Origin: JBNGDW01 sp049975325 | GTDB taxonomy: Bacteria > Cloacimonadota > Cloacimonadia > JGIOTU-2 > JBNGDW01 | Assembly: GCA_049975325.1 (NCBI GenBank) | Contig: JBNGDW010000035.1 | Span: 1 to 15,561 of the forward strand | Direction: 5' to 3' | Length of the DNA stretch: 15,561 nucleotides | Shown here: positions 13,609-15,561 of the stretch, in pieces | Layout of the letters: every line of letters begins with the position of its first letter | Numbering within the stretch: the first letter of the stretch is position 1 | Notes under the pieces: generated by a model | The model's database searches: none | What the model was told of the DNA's origin: nothing | Seen by the model: only the letters and a program-made list of their open reading frames with translations | Translations under genes and position numbers: made by a program

Positions 13609-14637
13609 ATGATAGTTTCTCATGATGACTTAAAGAATTTTTTTAGAAAGGTTGCACAGGATTTTGATATCTTTCTCCCCTATGAATTGGAGTTAGAGCT
13701 GGGCGGAGATAATCTTTCCTATAGAAAATTTTCTGGCGACATCAATTTCGTATTAGATAAATATCGTGCCATAGAGCCAGTGAAAACACTTTTCTATTTT
13801 CCAATAGAGGAGGTGCTTCCAGCACCATCTGGAGAAAGGAAGCGAATTGTAGCCGGTGTAAAAAATTGTGACCTTTTGGGTTTAGATGTGCTTGATTCTG
13901 CCCTTTTAGAAGGCGACTTTGAAGAACCTGCTTATAAGAAATGGCGGGAAAATACTTATATTATAAGCACAGATTGTATGGATGCTTTGCCCACATGTCA
14001 CTGTGTACTTTTGGGGAATAATCCATTTCCAGAAAATGGAGAAAAGGGGCGGGCTCTTTTTGATCTTAATATTACTCCCTTAGAAGAGGACTTTTTTATT
14101 ACTGTCGGCTCAGAAAAAGGGGAAGAGCTTCTACGGATGATAAAAAAGCATGTCCATCTTTTAGAGGCTACTACTGTAGATAGGGATAAGATTGAGGCTA
14201 TACATGCAGAGATGCTAAAAAAATTACGCGATATTAACAATGACTATTCTATGGATAGAAAGTATGATGTGATATCTGATAATCGTGATAAAGAGACTTG
14301 GCAAGAGTTTTGTAAAGATTGTATAGAGTGTGGTGGTTGCACAAATATCTGTCCCACATGCTATTGTATTATTTTGAACGATGAAAGTCAAGGAGACGAG
14401 TTTCGCAAGATTCGTACCTGGGATTCATGCCAGTTGAGCGGATATGCCCGAGTTGCAGGTGGAGCTTCGCCCAGACCGGAATTGTGGGAAAGGTTTCGGA
14501 ATCGTTATCAATGTAAATTTAATTTTATGATGAGCAATTTCAACAAATTGGGATGTACTGGCTGTGGGCGATGTATTTCTACATGTCCAGCAGAAATCGA
14601 TTTACGCGAAGTAATACAAAGTTTACAGGAGGTTTAA
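13609..14637 (+). CDS. Two-[4Fe-4S] electron-transfer subunit, sulfhydrogenase-beta (HydB)/AsrA-like
   Basis: A 342-residue cytoplasmic iron-sulfur protein that passes electrons between a flavoprotein partner and a catalytic subunit. The N-terminal half has the family's VAGVKNCDLLGLDVLD and TDCMDALPTCHC segments. The C-terminal part has two ferredoxin motifs, CIECGGCTNICP (Cys 238, 241, 244, 248) and CTGCGRCISTCP (Cys 316, 319, 322, 326). They flank TWDSCQLSGYARVAGG and ERFRNRYQCKFNF, which match what I recall of the Pyrococcus sulfhydrogenase beta subunit and anaerobic sulfite reductase A. The start is chosen by the AAAGGA site; a GTG at 13552 would add 19 residues. The downstream flavoprotein gene begins 1 bp after the stop. 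The final electron acceptor is unknown because the catalytic gene is not in the window. Confidence 0.88.
   Translation: MIVSHDDLKNFFRKVAQDFDIFLPYELELELGGDNLSYRKFSGDINFVLDKYRAIEPVKTLFYFPIEEVLPAPSGERKRIVAGVKNCDLLGLDVLDSALLEGDFEEPAYKKWRENTYIISTDCMDALPTCHCVLLGNNPFPENGEKGRALFDLNITPLEEDFFITVGSEKGEELLRMIKKHVHLLEATTVDRDKIEAIHAEMLKKLRDINNDYSMDRKYDVISDNRDKETWQEFCKDCIECGGCTNICPTCYCIILNDESQGDEFRKIRTWDSCQLSGYARVAGGASPRPELWERFRNRYQCKFNFMMSNFNKLGCTGCGRCISTCPAEIDLREVIQSLQEV
14627..14632 (+). promoter_or_regulatory. Strong Shine-Dalgarno supporting a TTG start
   Basis: AGGAGG lies inside the 3' end of the HydB/AsrA-like gene, 6 bases before the TTG at 14639. This strong site justifies the non-ATG start and implies translational coupling of the two subunits. 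Confidence 0.8.
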
Positions 14638-14638
14638 C

Positions 14639-15460
14639 TTGTCAAATCCGTATGAACTCTTAAGAGCTGATGTGTTGGATGTTATCACTGAATCACCTAC
14701 AATCAAAACATTTCATCTAAAGCCTGAGCGACCTCTTGAATTTAAAACAGGTCAATTTATAGAACTTACCGTACCAGGTGTTGGAGAAGCCCCCTTTACC
14801 CCCTCATCTTCCCATTTTGTAAAGGAAGAGATGGATGTAACCATTATGAAAACAGGATTTGTTACAGAAGCGGTACATAAGATAAAAAAGGGTGATGTGC
14901 TGGGCATACGAGGTCCCTATGGTAAAGGTTATCCTTTGGATAAATTTAAGGGGAAAGATGTGCTTATACTAGGTGGCGGTGTTGGATTAGCTCCACTCAG
15001 ATGCCTGCTGCTTACGATGTTGCATGATATAGATGATTATAAAAGTATCACGATCTGTTTTGGAGCTCGCACGCCTGCAGATATGATTTACAAGTATCAG
15101 TTTAAAGAATGGGAAAAATATGAAAAAATCCATCTTTTACGTGCCGTTGACAAAGTAAGCGATGGGCAAGAGTGGGATGGGAAAGTAGGAGTTGTGACTG
15201 TCCTCTTAGATGACATCAAAATTGATGCTCAAGATGCTATTGCTGTAGTATGCGGGCCTCCTATTATGATGAAATTTGGTACCTTTGCCTTACTTGATAA
15301 GGGATTTGCAGAGGGAAATATCTATCTCTCAATGGAAAAGAAGATGTATTGCGGTTTCGGGCAATGTAGACATTGTGTAATGGGTAGATATTATGCTTGC
15401 AAAGATGGGCCTGTTTTCCAATATTCTGTTATAAAAAATGAAGAGAAAATCTGGGAATAG
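14639..15460 (+). CDS. FAD/NAD(P)-binding [2Fe-2S] reductase subunit, sulfhydrogenase-gamma (HydG)/AsrB/PyrK-like
   Basis: A 273-residue ferredoxin-NADP-reductase-fold protein that exchanges electrons between NAD(P)H and the adjacent iron-sulfur subunit. The FAD domain is about 8-100 (FKTGQFIELTVPGVGEAPF, GDVLGIRGPYGKGYPL). The nucleotide domain has VLILGGGVGLAPLR (108-121) and VVCGPPIMM (203-211). A C-terminal [2Fe-2S] site uses Cys238, 243, 246 and 254 (CGFGQCRHC ... YYACKDGPVF), as in PyrK and the gamma subunit of archaeal sulfhydrogenase. The start is TTG with AGGAGG upstream. The family also includes dihydroorotate dehydrogenase electron-transfer subunits, but the HydB/AsrA-type neighbour argues for the hydrogenase or sulfite-reductase type of complex. 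Confidence 0.9.
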   Translation: MSNPYELLRADVLDVITESPTIKTFHLKPERPLEFKTGQFIELTVPGVGEAPFTPSSSHFVKEEMDVTIMKTGFVTEAVHKIKKGDVLGIRGPYGKGYPLDKFKGKDVLILGGGVGLAPLRCLLLTMLHDIDDYKSITICFGARTPADMIYKYQFKEWEKYEKIHLLRAVDKVSDGQEWDGKVGVVTVLLDDIKIDAQDAIAVVCGPPIMMKFGTFALLDKGFAEGNIYLSMEKKMYCGFGQCRHCVMGRYYACKDGPVFQYSVIKNEEKIWE

Positions 15461-15478
15461 AAGGAAAGAGAGACTCTG

Positions 15479-15561
15479 ATGAAAAGGTTGTTGATAGATA
15501 TAGATAAACTAATCAAGGAACGGGTTTCACTGGAAGAAATTGATTGTGAATACCTCTATCA
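15479..15561 (+). CDS. Start of a third operon gene, cut by window edge
   Basis: ATG at 15479 opens a frame that stays open to the window edge: MKRLLIDIDKLIKERVSLEE then IDCEYLY. Purine-rich AAGGAAAGAGAGA precedes it, and it lies 18 bp after the flavoprotein gene in the same direction. The opening and first Cys recall small 4Fe-4S ferredoxin-like proteins that accompany such electron-transfer modules, but 27 residues are too few to assign it. Confidence 0.6.
   Translation, partial: MKRLLIDIDKLIKERVSLEEIDCEYLY

Noticed and set aside
1..15561. Search for tRNA, rRNA, CRISPR arrays and insertion sequences
   Set aside because: No spaced direct repeats, cloverleaf-like segments, rRNA motifs, transposase or terminal inverted repeats were recognised by reading.

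Overview
The window looks like chromosomal DNA of a low-to-mid GC anaerobic bacterium, probably from the Fibrobacterota-Chlorobi-Bacteroidota (FCB) side of the tree, for example Cloacimonadota or a WOR-3-like candidate lineage. The grounds are a secreted C10 peptidase ending in an 'NYPNPF...' FlgD-like (type 9-type) sorting domain, TolC and plugless beta-barrel outer-membrane proteins that show a Gram-negative envelope, a malic enzyme, and a sulfhydrogenase-type iron-sulfur/flavin electron-transfer pair. The lineage is an inference; no rRNA or other marker gene is present.

Layout. From about 13.32 kb down to the left edge, twelve genes lie on the minus strand with very short gaps or overlaps: extended-SDR NAD epimerase, beta-barrel outer-membrane protein, cysteine-rich DUF6485-like protein, HTH-fused DNA methyltransferase, small PD-(D/E)xK nuclease-like ORF, RibBA, TPM-domain protein, DUF445-like membrane protein, TolC, HlyD-family adaptor, C10 peptidase, and malic enzyme (cut by the left edge). 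Several junctions use the same tight arrangement, in which a TGAGGT ribosome-binding site overlaps or closely follows the upstream stop codon. This suggests polycistronic, translationally coupled expression, although the functions are mixed: envelope biogenesis and export, riboflavin synthesis, restriction-modification and central carbon metabolism.

At about 13.32-13.61 kb there is a divergent regulatory region. To its right, on the plus strand, is an electron-transfer operon: a sulfhydrogenase-beta/AsrA-like two-[4Fe-4S] protein, a sulfhydrogenase-gamma/AsrB/PyrK-like FAD-NAD(P)-[2Fe-2S] reductase, and the start of a third gene cut by the right edge. The catalytic partner, if there is one, lies outside the window.

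The most unusual points are these. (1) Two copies of a GC-rich palindrome (TCCGCCA-[g]-TGGCGGA with a shared ATTTTG flank) each sit inside a coding region near its 3' end, in opposite orientation relative to the gene. They look like a dispersed palindromic element tolerated in proteins. (2) An AT-rich restriction-modification-like island lies between the palindrome-tailed DUF6485 gene and ribBA. It holds an HTH-methyltransferase fusion and a 106-residue nuclease core with a BglII-like E-x-Q or BamHI-like E-x-E active site that stops 2 bp before ribBA. (3) A TolC/HlyD pair has no inner-membrane pump and is followed directly by a secreted C10 protease. (4) The 12-gene run has a possible leaderless promoter. 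No tRNA, rRNA, CRISPR array or transposase was seen.
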